Source of the DNA: Micavibrio sp. UBA6212
GTDB lineage: Bacteria; Pseudomonadota; Alphaproteobacteria; Micavibrionales; Micavibrionaceae
NCBI GenBank assembly: GCA_002421905.1
Contig: DISK01000010.1
Location: 130,116 to 194,115, forward strand
Length of the DNA stretch: 64,000 nt
Reading direction: 5' to 3'
Both the position numbers and the translations under genes were made by a program. This document shows, piece by piece, positions 25,493 to 35,792 of this stretch; position 1 is the first letter of the stretch, and each line of letters starts with the position of its first letter. The notes under the pieces are model-generated. The model was not told the DNA's origin and searched no databases. It was given only the letters and a program-made list of their open reading frames with translations.

Positions 25493-27622
25493 TTGGCGAT
25501 TTATCATTGTTCCTTGCGTGTTTTCTCACGAGCAGAAAATCATTCTGCTGTGGCTGCTGCTGCCTATCGGTCGGGGCAAAAACTTGTCGATGAGCGCACA
25601 GGAACCATTCACCGCTATTCGATGCGCCATGGCGTGGTGAATGCCTTTATCCTGATGCCACTCTGTGCCCCTGAGCGGTTCCAAGACAGGTTTGTTCTTT
25701 GGAACGCTGCCGAAGAAGCTGAAACACGCAAGAACTCCCGTGTGGCCCGAGAGGTCATTATAGCTCTCCCTTATGAACTGACCACGCAGCAACGGGAGAG
25801 CCTCACACGGGACATGGCGGCTTACTTGGTCGAGAAATACCGCGTTGCGGTGGATGTTGCCATCCATAGCCCTTGTGAGGGAGACGGGCACGACCCCAGA
25901 AACCACCATGCACATCTTCTCTTTACCACGCGGGAGCTGACCCCTGAGGGGTTTGGAGCCAAAACCCGTATTTTGGATGACAAAATAACGGGTCCCCAGC
26001 AAATCGAGATCATTCGGGAAGTCTGGGAGACTTTGGCGAATGACGCTCTCAGCCGCGCTGAACGCTCAGATGTGAGCATAGATAGAAGAACGCTAGAGGC
26101 CCAAGGGATAGAGCGTATCCCTCAAATCCATGAGGGAAAGGCCTCTACCTACGCTGAAGAGCTGGGTAGAGCCAATCGTGATAATGAAGACGGTGAAGAC
26201 GGTGAAGACGATGATGGAGAAGACGGGGACGAGGGAAAAACAGATGGCAAGAAATCCGGATCAGGCGACACGGGCCGCCGTTCACCGGATATGTCCCCGA
26301 GGGAAGAAACAGTAACAGACAAACCAGTTTCAGAAGATAAGCTTGAGACACGGGAAAAATCCCGTTCGGAGTTTAATGCAGAGATCAAAGCACTGAATGA
26401 ACAAAGGGCCGAATTTTCCGATAAACCTCTGAATGAGCAGATCAAAGAGATCGAGCTGGAAATCGAGCATCTCGACAGACGTGTGGAACGACTTGAAACC
26501 CTGCTTGATAAAACATCTCTTCCCCAGAAGCTCCAAAAACTGATTGGTGACATCGCGGCCAAAGCCAAGGGGTTTCTTGTCCTACGAACAGAAGGCCAGA
26601 TTAAACGGGCTTTATCGGAATCAGAGAGAACGGAAAGGCATGAACGTCAGCTCGCACGGTACGGCAGAACTTACCGCGAAAGCATTCATTCCCAAATCAG
26701 GGATATGAAAGACAAGATCGAAACCCTTCAATCGAGAGGAATAGAATATAACAAATACCGCTCATTCGTGACCATGATCGAAACCGAGGTGATGAAACTC
26801 AGGGCAACCCAAACTTTTGCTCTCAATACACCGCAAAAGCCGGATATAAGCAATCCACTGGTAACATCAACGGCAAAAGCACCGGAACAGGCAAAGCCAC
26901 CGAGCAAGGGAGACGGGCAGATTCAAGAGGCCAAAGGCAAAGTGCCTGAAAAACATAAACCATCTCCGAAGACTGAAAAGCTCCAAGAAGTCTTTGGTAA
27001 GGCTCAAAATGAAAAGCAGCCAACCGCCACAACGCAGGCAGATACAAAGCAGGAAAAAACAAAAGCACCGCCAGATTCCAAGTCTCAAACTGCCACGGGG
27101 CAAGCCGATCCAAAGGATTATAAGATTGAGGCTAATGCCCAAACCAAGAAAATGCTGGATAAAATTCATACAGAATTAAAACATCAAAAGGCGCAAGAGG
27201 CAGCTCAAAAACAAGATCAACCAAAGACGGCTGAAAAAGAGGAAGGCCTCAAAGGTCAATTCCGCAAACCAGAACCACCACCCGTCAGACAAGAAGATAT
27301 TATCCGAAAAACCAAGGCCGAGGCCGAAAAGAAGCGTCAGGACATCCCGCCTGAATATCGCGCCCCGCCTTACACCAAGGAAGAGCTTAATCCTAGACCA
27401 CAATCAGAGCCGAAAGCTGCACCATCACAGCAAGGAGAAAGTGTCTTGGATAAATTCAAGAAGATGTGGCAACAGGAATCAGCAAAACCACAGTCAAATT
27501 CAGATCAACCAAAACAGGCCATGCCACGCAGGCCCATGTCCTCATCATTCAATCAGGCCGCTGCAAAGGCAAAGGAACAGGACTTTGGTAAAGATATTGA
27601 GCAAAGGCCGGATTTAAACTAA
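25493..27622 (+). CDS. mobA: MobA/MobL (MobQ) family relaxase
   Basis: 709 residues; the start is a TTG at 25493, supported because the product then opens MAIYHCSLRV, the usual N-terminus of MobA/MobL proteins. Relaxase domain 1-210 with a catalytic Tyr candidate in AAYRSG and the metal-binding NHHAHLLFTTRE. The C-terminal 480 residues are charged, coiled-coil and low-complexity (acidic EDGEDGEDDDGEDG near 225, then Lys/Gln/Pro-rich); no primase domain is seen. It would nick oriT and pilot the strand through a helper's conjugation channel. No coupling protein, VirB genes or mobC are present, so the element is mobilizable and not self-transmissible. Confidence 0.93.
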   Translation: MAIYHCSLRVFSRAENHSAVAAAAYRSGQKLVDERTGTIHRYSMRHGVVNAFILMPLCAPERFQDRFVLWNAAEEAETRKNSRVAREVIIALPYELTTQQRESLTRDMAAYLVEKYRVAVDVAIHSPCEGDGHDPRNHHAHLLFTTRELTPEGFGAKTRILDDKITGPQQIEIIREVWETLANDALSRAERSDVSIDRRTLEAQGIERIPQIHEGKASTYAEELGRANRDNEDGEDGEDDDGEDGDEGKTDGKKSGSGDTGRRSPDMSPREETVTDKPVSEDKLETREKSRSEFNAEIKALNEQRAEFSDKPLNEQIKEIELEIEHLDRRVERLETLLDKTSLPQKLQKLIGDIAAKAKGFLVLRTEGQIKRALSESERTERHERQLARYGRTYRESIHSQIRDMKDKIETLQSRGIEYNKYRSFVTMIETEVMKLRATQTFALNTPQKPDISNPLVTSTAKAPEQAKPPSKGDGQIQEAKGKVPEKHKPSPKTEKLQEVFGKAQNEKQPTATTQADTKQEKTKAPPDSKSQTATGQADPKDYKIEANAQTKKMLDKIHTELKHQKAQEAAQKQDQPKTAEKEEGLKGQFRKPEPPPVRQEDIIRKTKAEAEKKRQDIPPEYRAPPYTKEELNPRPQSEPKAAPSQQGESVLDKFKKMWQQESAKPQSNSDQPKQAMPRRPMSSSFNQAAAKAKEQDFGKDIEQRPDLN

Positions 27623-27642
27623 AGGAATAATTTTTCTGTTCT

Positions 27643-28266
27643 CTAAACCTTAAACCAGAGTTTAAGAATCTGTCCAAGGATAATAGGACAGGTTTTGTAG
27701 TGATCAAAGGCAATCGCCATCTCGATCCCGTAGGAACGCGGATGGATTGTCCATTTTGGGCTTACCTCTATGCCTTTTCTTTCCGCCAGTAGAAGCATCA
27801 TCATCCGGCTAATATGACCGTTTCCGTCAAGATAGGGATGTATTTTACTAAACATCCCGAATACTCTCACCATCCGCGTGAAATATGTCTCCTTGTCGAA
27901 ACTTCCAGCCTCCAGAAATGTCTCTCGGATAAATTCCTCTAAAGTCGCCATGTAGGGGATAACTTCCACTGGATTAAGAGCAGGATACCGCTCCTTAAGT
28001 CCCTCGATATTCTTATAGTGGATTGCAGCTCTACGGTGTTCGAGAATACTTCCCTCCTCGCCGCGATAAGTTCCAGCATAGGCCTCATATCCCTTGGGTG
28101 TTAGTAATATGAAGAGTTCACGGTGCACATCGCGCGTATTGCTCAGAAACTCAAGCTGTGCTTGAGCTGATGACGATCTTAGCCTTGCCAGAACCTCCGG
28201 CGAGGTTCTGGCAAGGTGATCCGGCGCAAGAGGATGTTCCTTGATATTCCACGCAGGAGAATCCAT
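27643..28266 (-). CDS. Fic-domain protein with GNGH variant motif
   Basis: 207 residues from the ATG at 28266 (a GTG at 28275 is possible). The Fic core is HPYLDGNGHISR. The catalytic His, Asp and GNG loop are kept, but the canonical Arg after GNG is His; the final Arg is present. Fic enzymes usually move AMP or other phosphate-containing groups onto Ser, Thr or Tyr of target proteins, and the replaced Arg normally binds phosphates, so the activity may be altered. It starts 14 bp after the RTX gene stop on the same strand and is probably co-transcribed with it. An obvious inhibitory (S/T)xxxE(G/N) helix is not seen. Confidence 0.88.
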   Translation of the reverse strand: MDSPAWNIKEHPLAPDHLARTSPEVLARLRSSSAQAQLEFLSNTRDVHRELFILLTPKGYEAYAGTYRGEEGSILEHRRAAIHYKNIEGLKERYPALNPVEVIPYMATLEEFIRETFLEAGSFDKETYFTRMVRVFGMFSKIHPYLDGNGHISRMMMLLLAERKGIEVSPKWTIHPRSYGIEMAIAFDHYKTCPIILGQILKLWFKV

Positions 28267-28280
28267 ATCTTCCACGCGTT

Positions 28281-31200
28281 CTAAACCGTAATCTTGAGCT
28301 GCTCGTTATCCAACATGCTCTGGATATTAACTCCTGTGACCCCATCAAGAGAAATCGCATCAACGCTTGCGTACTGCACTCCTGCTCCATCACGGTCAAT
28401 GCTAATGATTGTATTCCCACCAACATGCCGTGAGGCCACAAAATCGGCAATAGCACTTGTTACAGGATCATAATCTATCAAAATCGACTGTAGTTCGATA
28501 TAATCCCCTTGTGAGATGTTGAAATCCTTCACATGGTCGATTGCATCCGTCTCTTTGAAAACAAAGGCATCAAGACCGTTTCCTCCATACAGGTTATCCC
28601 AGCCATACCCACCCAGAAGGGTATCATTGCCATCACCTCCGTAGAGATTATCGGCCCCTGAGTCTCCGTACAATGTATCGTCACCGTTTTCACCATAGAG
28701 CGTATCATTGTCATACTCGCCGTGGAGAATATCATTGCCTATCCCGCCATAGAGTGTGTCATTTGAAAATCCACCAAAGAGCTGATCCGCTCCATCATCT
28801 CCAAAGAGATAGTCATCACCTGTCTCCCCATAAAGCATGTCATCATCTGCCCCACCGGAAACATAATCTTGGCCATCTCCACCATTCAAAATGTCCACTC
28901 CAGCATCACCAAAGAGCATATCGTTTCCAGCCTCTCCAAATATATGGTCAGACCCGTCTCCACCATTGAGGAGATCATCGCCCGTATCTCCCATCAGGAT
29001 ATCGTCTCCTTCCTCACCAAAGAGATAGTCAGCATCTCCTCCACCATTCAATGTATCGTTTCCATCTCCTCCATAGAGAGTATCATTGCCCATATCTCCA
29101 CTCAGATCATCGTTTCCAGCGCGACCAATGATCGTATCACTAGAGGGTGATCCATAAATAACATCCGATCCATCGCTTCCCCATAGCCATGATCCTGCAC
29201 TCTTTAGGTCAAGCGAATACCCATCAGCAAAAGCTATCCACTCAACGCCATACCCTGCACTAGATTGATTTAGAACGTGGATAGAACCAGCACTATTGCC
29301 AAAAGTTATCGTCATCGTTCCTTCGGCATCGCTAGTGATTGAGTCAACATCATTGATGCTATGATTCCCGACATATAATAGGTCGTAATCTTCACCTTCA
29401 TCCAGAATCGTGTCTATTCCATCTCCTGCATTATAAATATAGGTGTCACTTCCAGCTCCCCCCTCAAGCCTGTCATTCCCTGCACCTCCTCCCAGCTCAT
29501 CATTCTCGCCATTGCCGATCAGAATGTTGTCCAGAGCGTCTCCATACAGGTAATCATCAGCATCAGAACCAACAAGATTTTCAATGCCAATCAGAGTGTC
29601 AACTCCTGCCCCTGAAGTGTCCTGAGCTCCTGTCGTACCGAGATTAACAGTAACGCCATATAGCGATGTTGCATAACTGACAGTATCTATGCCTTCTCCG
29701 CCATCCAGAACATCATCTCCATCTTCCCCCGAGAGCACATCATCCCCAGATCCACCGGAAATACTGTTGTTTAGATCATCTCCGGTCAATGTATCGTTAT
29801 AAGACGAGCCGATAATGTTTTCAAAGTTTATCAGTGTATCAACACCTGCCCCACCTGTGTTCTGGGCTGAACTGTTGCCGATGTCTACTGTTACACCAGA
29901 GCTTATATTCGCATAAGAAACCGTGTCGTTGCCAGCTGCTCCATCAAGGGTATCGTTACCACCTCCCCCTTCAATCGTGTTGGCATTAGCATCTCCTGTC
30001 AGGGTGTCATTATAGGTAGAGCCGATTAGATTTTCGATTTGTGTCAAAGTATCTGTACCTGCGCTAACAGTATTCTGCGAAGATGTGATTGCCAAAGACA
30101 CGGTAACGGCGGACACAGCATCCTGATAGGATGCTGTGTCATACCCAGCTCCACCATTCAGAGTATCATTGCCTATCCCGCCAATAAGGATATCATCTCC
30201 GCCATGTCCATAAATGATATCGTTTCCAGCCTCTCCATGAAGTGTATCAGATGCCCCATCATCATTTGCGTTATATTGATTTTGCCCATATAGATAATCA
30301 TCTCCATCCCCGCCATAAAGCGTATCGGATCCAGCTCCACCACTGATAATATCAGTTCCAGCATATCCATATATAAGATCATTAGCTTGATAACCAACAA
30401 TCGTATTATTTGCTGATGTCCCGAAGATCGCTGCAGAGGTTCCCCAACCAACCTGATTCAGAGCAAACGTCATAGTCGATAAATCAAGAGTTACATCATT
30501 GAACTGGATATATTCCACATCGTTGTATAGCCTATCACTTCCGTATCCAGTCACTGTTGAAGTGTCTCCTGTATCCCTGATAGTGAAATAATTTTCATTA
30601 TCCCTGTACACAATAAAATTTGTACTGTCTGTATCATACACAACAGTATCTGCACCATCACCACCATAGATATAATCTGTTCCAAGCCCCCCAATTAAAG
30701 TATCGTTACCCACTCCACCATAGAGAGTATCATTACCTGATCCACCATAGAGGGTATCATCACCATAACTGGCTGTAATTGTATCAGCCCCTTCCTGCCC
30801 ATAGATTATATCGTTTCCTCTGGTGTCTAATAAACTATCATTTGCCGATGTTCCATAGATCGAAGCCGGAGTCCCCCAGCTTTCCCCATTTAAGACAAAT
30901 GTCATCGTCCGCAAATCAAACGTTACATCATTGAACTGCACAAGTTCCACATCGTTATATAGCTTATCACTTCCGTATCCAGTTGAAGTAGACGTATCTC
31001 CCGTGTCCTGAACCGTGATGAAGGATGTATTGTTCCTATAAATGATGAAGTTTGTGCTATCTGTATCATACACAACAGTGTCTACACCATCACCGCCCTG
31101 AATGGTGTCTGTTCCAAGCCCTCCTTCGAGCGTATCGTCTCCTGCATCACCCCAAATTTGATCATTCCCGTCTCCTCCGGTAAGGCTATCATTTCCATCC

Positions 31201-34200
31201 CCACCGCGCAGAGAGTCACTCCCAGAATCTCCGTACACAACATCGTCCCCTGCATCTCCGTAAACCGTGTCGTTGCCGGATCCTCCGTAAATCTGATCAT
31301 CTTGCCCTTGGCCATAAACTATATCAGACCCTTCCCCTGCGTATATAATGTCCCGACCTATAAAACCATAAATGGTGTCATTGCCAAGTGTCCCATTGAT
31401 CGTGGTATATCCCCAGACAGATCCAATATCATCAAAAGATCCATCTTTCAGATCAAGGATCATATCGTTAAAGGTAATGGTTTCAACATCGTTATAGATT
31501 TTATCCGTTCCATATCCATATGATGTCGTGTCTCCTGTATTCAGGATTGTAAGATAATTTTCATTATCCCGATAAATAATAAAATTGGAGCTATTGGAGC
31601 TAAAAAGAACAGTGTCTTCTCCATCTCCTCCATAAATGGAGTCATTTCCAGTCCCTCCATCCAATTGGTCATCTCCATCATCTCCATAAAGGAAATCACG
31701 GTCACTGCCGCCAATCAGAATGTCGCTTCCATCTCCTCCATTAAGCGTGTCATTATTCGCCCCACCATCCAGAGTATCATTTCCCGAATTCCCGTCTAAG
31801 ACATTAGCAGCATTAGTTCCAATTAGAGTGTCATCAAAAATAGACCCTTCTAAATTCTCAATAGAGATAAAAGTATCATACCCCATATCAATATTATCAG
31901 CATATCCTAGAGAAAGATTGATCACTACACCGCTTAAAGCGTCTCGGTAACTTGCCGTATCAATCCCCCCTTGCCCATCCAAGATATCATCACCAGTGCC
32001 ACCGATTAGTATATCATTTGCGATGGACCCATAAATTTCATCATTACCATCTCCTCCATAAGAAATGTCATTGTCTTGCATGTATATGATGTCGTCTCCA
32101 CCCTCACCATAGAGCTGATCTGTCCCCTCATTCCCATACAATGTGTCGTTGCCATCCCCCCCATAAATAATATCGTCTCCTATACCTCCCTGAAGCCAAT
32201 CATCTCCTTGATCACCATAAATAATATCATTACCAGATTGTCCACGTAACTTATCATCTTCGATTCCCCCATGGATTTCGTCATCTCCATCTCCGCCATA
32301 GATATAATCGACCCCTTCATCTCCATATATGACATCATTACCGCCCAACGCATAAATCACATCATCTGGGCTTCCGACTCTTATGCCATGTATCTCATCA
32401 TTGGCATCGGATCCATTTGTTTGAATTTTCTCTGTATAATTTGCGAGATAGTCCTTAAAATCATAAGTCATTCCGCTCCGGAAAAATTCTATATATTCAA
32501 TACCTTTATCTTCGGAGGGGTCGGCCAACTGATCAATCAGATATGTATTCTGGAATAATGATCCTATGCTCGTAATTCCATCAATATGTATTTTAATTGT
32601 ACTGTTTCCTATGCGCATAAGCTGCAAGTCACTTAAGCTGTCGCCCAAACGAACAAAAACCGTATCGTTTCCTCCGTCATCAGAGATATAATCTTCTCCA
32701 GCTACAGTGCCTGAAGAAAAGAAAGTGGTCTCATACCGATCATCTCCTAGCCCTCCCTCAAGCAGATTCTGGTTATACGTAGTTCCGGCTCCACCAACCA
32801 AAATATCGTTCCCATTGCCACCAAAAAGTGAGTCATTTCCCTCCTCACCATAAAGTTTATCGTTCCCGTCTCCGCCAAATAAACTGTCATTCCCTACACC
32901 CCCATATAAAATATCATCGGCACCATCATCACCAGACCCGTCAATATTATGACCATAGATAAAATCATTTCCGGCAACCCCACGAATAGTGTCGGCCCCA
33001 TCCATTCCAAATATAATATCATCAAATACAGTGCCCAATAGTGCTGCATCGTCCAATGATGTTCCAGTGATTGTTTCACCCAAGGGATTAGCATACCTGT
33101 ACTCGATAGAGGTCAATCCAGCCAACGTATCATGGTCTTCTGTATACCATCCCAAAGAGGGATCACTCGTGTGAATAGCATTATCCAGCAACTCCTCATC
33201 AAGAGCATTAAGGTTTTGGGAAGATGTTAACTTAACTGCACTTATAAAATCAGCCACCCCCAACCAAAATTCCACTCTAGAATCCGTATCAGTAAGAGAA
33301 AATGCATATTGGGACAAATCATCTAAATTATCATCTGATAAATGTAGGGAAGATAGAACAATACGATCCCCCTCAAGGTTATAGCTTCCAGCATCTTCAA
33401 AAAGCCCCATAATAGCAGTTTGTCCAAAAAAATTACCCATTAATCTATCTGTTATTTGGTCAAATAGCTGATTGATATCCGCCCCCTGACGCATGCCAGG
33501 CTCATCAAGAATACCAGAGTTCCCACTAATAAAAGTTGTTCCCAAATATCCTTCCAGAAAAGCCAATTCGCGAGCATCAACATAAATCCCTCTCGATTCA
33601 GGAGCTACGTTTTCAACACCAGCCCATGTGTACATAAACTCCACGAACTCTTCTCTAACATCAGACCAATTCTCGAAAGTTTCTTCAACATTTCGAGACA
33701 ACAATCCTATGGCCTGTGACATTAAGCTATCGGACTCACCTCCATTGTCTAACGATAAGGCGACATGTAAATCCGGCAACTCACCATACCCTCGAAGTGT
33801 TGGAAGAAACAATGCTCTCATATCCAGATCATAATCCTGCATATAATGGGTGTTCTGTTGATTTGTTCTGAATACAACGTTTGCAATTTGGATATTTTCT
33901 TCAGAAGATGTCAGTGCCGTGCTTACATGAGATACGCCATTCCCCCAGTATTGAGAGACCTTATAATTGGCGATATCAATACTGGTAATACCGACCTCAT
34001 TTAACGACAGCAGCTCTCCGGATTCTGAAACCCCATTCTGGTTTATATCTTTCCAAATCAGCAAAGAGGAAAAATCGGCATCTTCCATACTAATTTTTCC
34101 ATCTACATTCGTGTCAAGTCCAGCAAGTGCGTCAAAGCCATTAACCACAGCATCCCCGAATAATTCAGACCCGTTGTCAATTTTACCATTGCCATTCAGA

Positions 34201-35078
34201 TCACGGGCAAGAATTCCATCATCGGCCGAAATCCAGTTAATAGCCTCAGCCATGCCATCTGCGTCCAGATCAAAATAAACTTTAAGATTTGATGATATAT
34301 CGACACTAACACCATCCCCGTCTAGATCTACAACCAAAGGATCCCATTTTCTACTCAGGTCCACATTCAACAATCTGACAGCATTACTATGCCATGAGGG
34401 GAGAGATAGCATTTCACCTAAAATCGAACTGGGATTGTCAATGGCCCAACCATAATCATCAATCAATCGCTGCAGCAGGCGATGGGAATTAAAGTCTTGC
34501 TCTCCCGAATTAATTTCCTGTAGTTTTTCTATGAAAGCTTGGTATCCTAGCTCTAAAACACCCTCATTCTGTAATCTATATTCATCCGCATATATTACGG
34601 GCCCATTGGGAACCACGCCATTTTGAATATCTATCTCAGCTTGCCTCATCAACTGTGCAATCGTATCCGCTAAATCTCCATCATCACCATACCGATGCCC
34701 TAAAGGCGGACCAAACCTGTTATTGTACAAATCTTTCTTCATCTGGTCAACGATGTCAGAGCCACTGCCCGTTAGAAAAAAAGTGGTATTAGTAAACCAT
34801 GATAATTCCCTTGTTCCCCCCATCAGTTCGGTTAAATCTTCAGCTCCCTGCTCAGACATACCGCACTGTTCTAATGTCCTCGAGACAACAGCAGCAGTAT
34901 ATATATGTCTAAAAGTATCCCAATGTGGGTCCTGTCCAGTTTCGTCTGCATATTCTGGAAAAGCTTGGTCAAAATGAACTCTAGCCTCTTGTCCAATCTC
35001 TTCCGCCCACAAGCTTAATAAGCTTGCACTAATAATTGTGCCACCGACAGTCACAGCTCCATAAAAAACCAATGCCAT
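28281..35078 (-). CDS. giant RTX calcium-binding protein, type I secretion substrate
   Basis: 2265 residues. About 30-150 contains DTFRHIYTAAVV and DLYNNRFGPPLG, a pattern like the FRH...DxxNNxxG toxin-like DUF6973 domain (from memory, moderate certainty). About 250-370 has the LDGDGV, FDLDADG and DLNGNGKID calcium loops common in RTX adhesins and toxins. From about 675 to 2165 there are tandem GGxGxDxLx repeats in several arrays, separated by two families of larger repeats. The last 100 residues (KDFNISQGDYIEL and on) match type I secretion C-terminal target regions. No HlyB/HlyD exporter is encoded in the window. AGGAGG overlaps the preceding gene's stop. A secreted toxin or adhesin is likely; the exact role is unknown. 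Confidence 0.92.
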   Translation of the reverse strand: MALVFYGAVTVGGTIISASLLSLWAEEIGQEARVHFDQAFPEYADETGQDPHWDTFRHIYTAAVVSRTLEQCGMSEQGAEDLTELMGGTRELSWFTNTTFFLTGSGSDIVDQMKKDLYNNRFGPPLGHRYGDDGDLADTIAQLMRQAEIDIQNGVVPNGPVIYADEYRLQNEGVLELGYQAFIEKLQEINSGEQDFNSHRLLQRLIDDYGWAIDNPSSILGEMLSLPSWHSNAVRLLNVDLSRKWDPLVVDLDGDGVSVDISSNLKVYFDLDADGMAEAINWISADDGILARDLNGNGKIDNGSELFGDAVVNGFDALAGLDTNVDGKISMEDADFSSLLIWKDINQNGVSESGELLSLNEVGITSIDIANYKVSQYWGNGVSHVSTALTSSEENIQIANVVFRTNQQNTHYMQDYDLDMRALFLPTLRGYGELPDLHVALSLDNGGESDSLMSQAIGLLSRNVEETFENWSDVREEFVEFMYTWAGVENVAPESRGIYVDARELAFLEGYLGTTFISGNSGILDEPGMRQGADINQLFDQITDRLMGNFFGQTAIMGLFEDAGSYNLEGDRIVLSSLHLSDDNLDDLSQYAFSLTDTDSRVEFWLGVADFISAVKLTSSQNLNALDEELLDNAIHTSDPSLGWYTEDHDTLAGLTSIEYRYANPLGETITGTSLDDAALLGTVFDDIIFGMDGADTIRGVAGNDFIYGHNIDGSGDDGADDILYGGVGNDSLFGGDGNDKLYGEEGNDSLFGGNGNDILVGGAGTTYNQNLLEGGLGDDRYETTFFSSGTVAGEDYISDDGGNDTVFVRLGDSLSDLQLMRIGNSTIKIHIDGITSIGSLFQNTYLIDQLADPSEDKGIEYIEFFRSGMTYDFKDYLANYTEKIQTNGSDANDEIHGIRVGSPDDVIYALGGNDVIYGDEGVDYIYGGDGDDEIHGGIEDDKLRGQSGNDIIYGDQGDDWLQGGIGDDIIYGGDGNDTLYGNEGTDQLYGEGGDDIIYMQDNDISYGGDGNDEIYGSIANDILIGGTGDDILDGQGGIDTASYRDALSGVVINLSLGYADNIDMGYDTFISIENLEGSIFDDTLIGTNAANVLDGNSGNDTLDGGANNDTLNGGDGSDILIGGSDRDFLYGDDGDDQLDGGTGNDSIYGGDGEDTVLFSSNSSNFIIYRDNENYLTILNTGDTTSYGYGTDKIYNDVETITFNDMILDLKDGSFDDIGSVWGYTTINGTLGNDTIYGFIGRDIIYAGEGSDIVYGQGQDDQIYGGSGNDTVYGDAGDDVVYGDSGSDSLRGGDGNDSLTGGDGNDQIWGDAGDDTLEGGLGTDTIQGGDGVDTVVYDTDSTNFIIYRNNTSFITVQDTGDTSTSTGYGSDKLYNDVELVQFNDVTFDLRTMTFVLNGESWGTPASIYGTSANDSLLDTRGNDIIYGQEGADTITASYGDDTLYGGSGNDTLYGGVGNDTLIGGLGTDYIYGGDGADTVVYDTDSTNFIVYRDNENYFTIRDTGDTSTVTGYGSDRLYNDVEYIQFNDVTLDLSTMTFALNQVGWGTSAAIFGTSANNTIVGYQANDLIYGYAGTDIISGGAGSDTLYGGDGDDYLYGQNQYNANDDGASDTLHGEAGNDIIYGHGGDDILIGGIGNDTLNGGAGYDTASYQDAVSAVTVSLAITSSQNTVSAGTDTLTQIENLIGSTYNDTLTGDANANTIEGGGGNDTLDGAAGNDTVSYANISSGVTVDIGNSSAQNTGGAGVDTLINFENIIGSSYNDTLTGDDLNNSISGGSGDDVLSGEDGDDVLDGGEGIDTVSYATSLYGVTVNLGTTGAQDTSGAGVDTLIGIENLVGSDADDYLYGDALDNILIGNGENDELGGGAGNDRLEGGAGSDTYIYNAGDGIDTILDEGEDYDLLYVGNHSINDVDSITSDAEGTMTITFGNSAGSIHVLNQSSAGYGVEWIAFADGYSLDLKSAGSWLWGSDGSDVIYGSPSSDTIIGRAGNDDLSGDMGNDTLYGGDGNDTLNGGGDADYLFGEEGDDILMGDTGDDLLNGGDGSDHIFGEAGNDMLFGDAGVDILNGGDGQDYVSGGADDDMLYGETGDDYLFGDDGADQLFGGFSNDTLYGGIGNDILHGEYDNDTLYGENGDDTLYGDSGADNLYGGDGNDTLLGGYGWDNLYGGNGLDAFVFKETDAIDHVKDFNISQGDYIELQSILIDYDPVTSAIADFVASRHVGGNTIISIDRDGAGVQYASVDAISLDGVTGVNIQSMLDNEQLKITV
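28570..33050 (-). repeat. RTX nonapeptide arrays with two families of super-repeats
   Basis: Coding repeats GGxGxDxLx recur dozens of times. Super-repeat A (about 80 residues, with FIxYRxNxxY, TGDT, GYGxD, YNDVE, FND) occurs near 31610-31370, 31080-30835 and 30650-30405. Super-repeat B (about 57 residues, with DTxSYxxxxxxVxVxL, xGxDTL, IENLxGSxxDD) occurs near 31970-31800, 30145-29970, 29930-29760 and 29690-29520. These are tandem gene-internal duplications and a recombination hotspot. Confidence 0.9.
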
Positions 35079-35082
35079 ATTT

Positions 35083-35691
35083 TCATATTCCTCCTAAAGT
35101 TATTCTTCCTGCACGAAAATCAACTTTCAAGCGCGCCCGTTCATAAGAAAAACAGGGTAAGTATACTCCGTCTCTAAAATTTGATTTATATTCAACAAAA
35201 GGACGATGGGCATAACTCAAACTATAATTTCTGCTATCAACACTTAGGGTATAAAACCTTCCAAATTGAAAAACTTTTACGGGCTTTTCCTCAAAAATAA
35301 ATACAAATGCTGTAAAAAACTTTGGGTCAGATGTATTTATATGGGTAATGTTTGATTCTCGATATCTTTTGCCCAAATAATCAGTATTAACATCCACCTT
35401 CGTCCCTAACAGATATATGTCGTCTGCTACCCAGCACACTCTGTCCCATGAAAAATCTGTTACTTTATTCAGTATAATTTCATCCTCGTAAGGAGATATT
35501 TTATCTGCACGGACTGCAAACTCGTTTTCAATACTCTCTAGAAAATTTCGCTCCGCCTCAGGTACATATAAGAGGTAAGATATTAAGATAAAAAATGCAG
35601 TTACCAGACCAATAGAAACCTTCATTAATAGCCATAAAAAACCTTTTGTCTTACTACTAGAAAGAAAAGCTGAAGATTTGATATTTGTCAT
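35083..35691 (-). CDS. membrane-anchored protein of unknown function, upstream of RTX gene
   Basis: 202 residues from the ATG at 35691, chosen for the GGAG 6 bases upstream (a start at 35727 lacks one). A single N-terminal transmembrane helix near residues 20-40 (SIGLVTAFFILISYLLYV) precedes a predicted periplasmic beta-rich domain. Cysteines occur in RVCWVADD and LPCFSYE. No family is recognised. Its stop is 4 bp before the RTX start and provides that gene's ribosome binding site, so the two are translated together. It could be an immunity, anchoring or folding factor for the RTX protein. Confidence 0.72.
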   Translation of the reverse strand: MTNIKSSAFLSSSKTKGFLWLLMKVSIGLVTAFFILISYLLYVPEAERNFLESIENEFAVRADKISPYEDEIILNKVTDFSWDRVCWVADDIYLLGTKVDVNTDYLGKRYRESNITHINTSDPKFFTAFVFIFEEKPVKVFQFGRFYTLSVDSRNYSLSYAHRPFVEYKSNFRDGVYLPCFSYERARLKVDFRAGRITLGGI

Positions 35692-35792
35692 TAATAACTC
35701 CGAATCAAACAAAAAATATACTATCAATGTACTTATTTATAAAAGGGGCCGCGCAAGGAACATTGGGCAATATATTTCTTCCCGTTGTGCAG

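Noticed and set aside
25493..27622. Relaxase-primase fusion as in RSF1010 MobA
   Set aside because: The C-terminal half is low-complexity and coiled-coil without primase motifs.
28570..33050. CRISPR-like regular repeats
   Set aside because: The periodicity is coding (GGxGxDxLx nonapeptides) in one uninterrupted frame, with no constant repeats or unique spacers.
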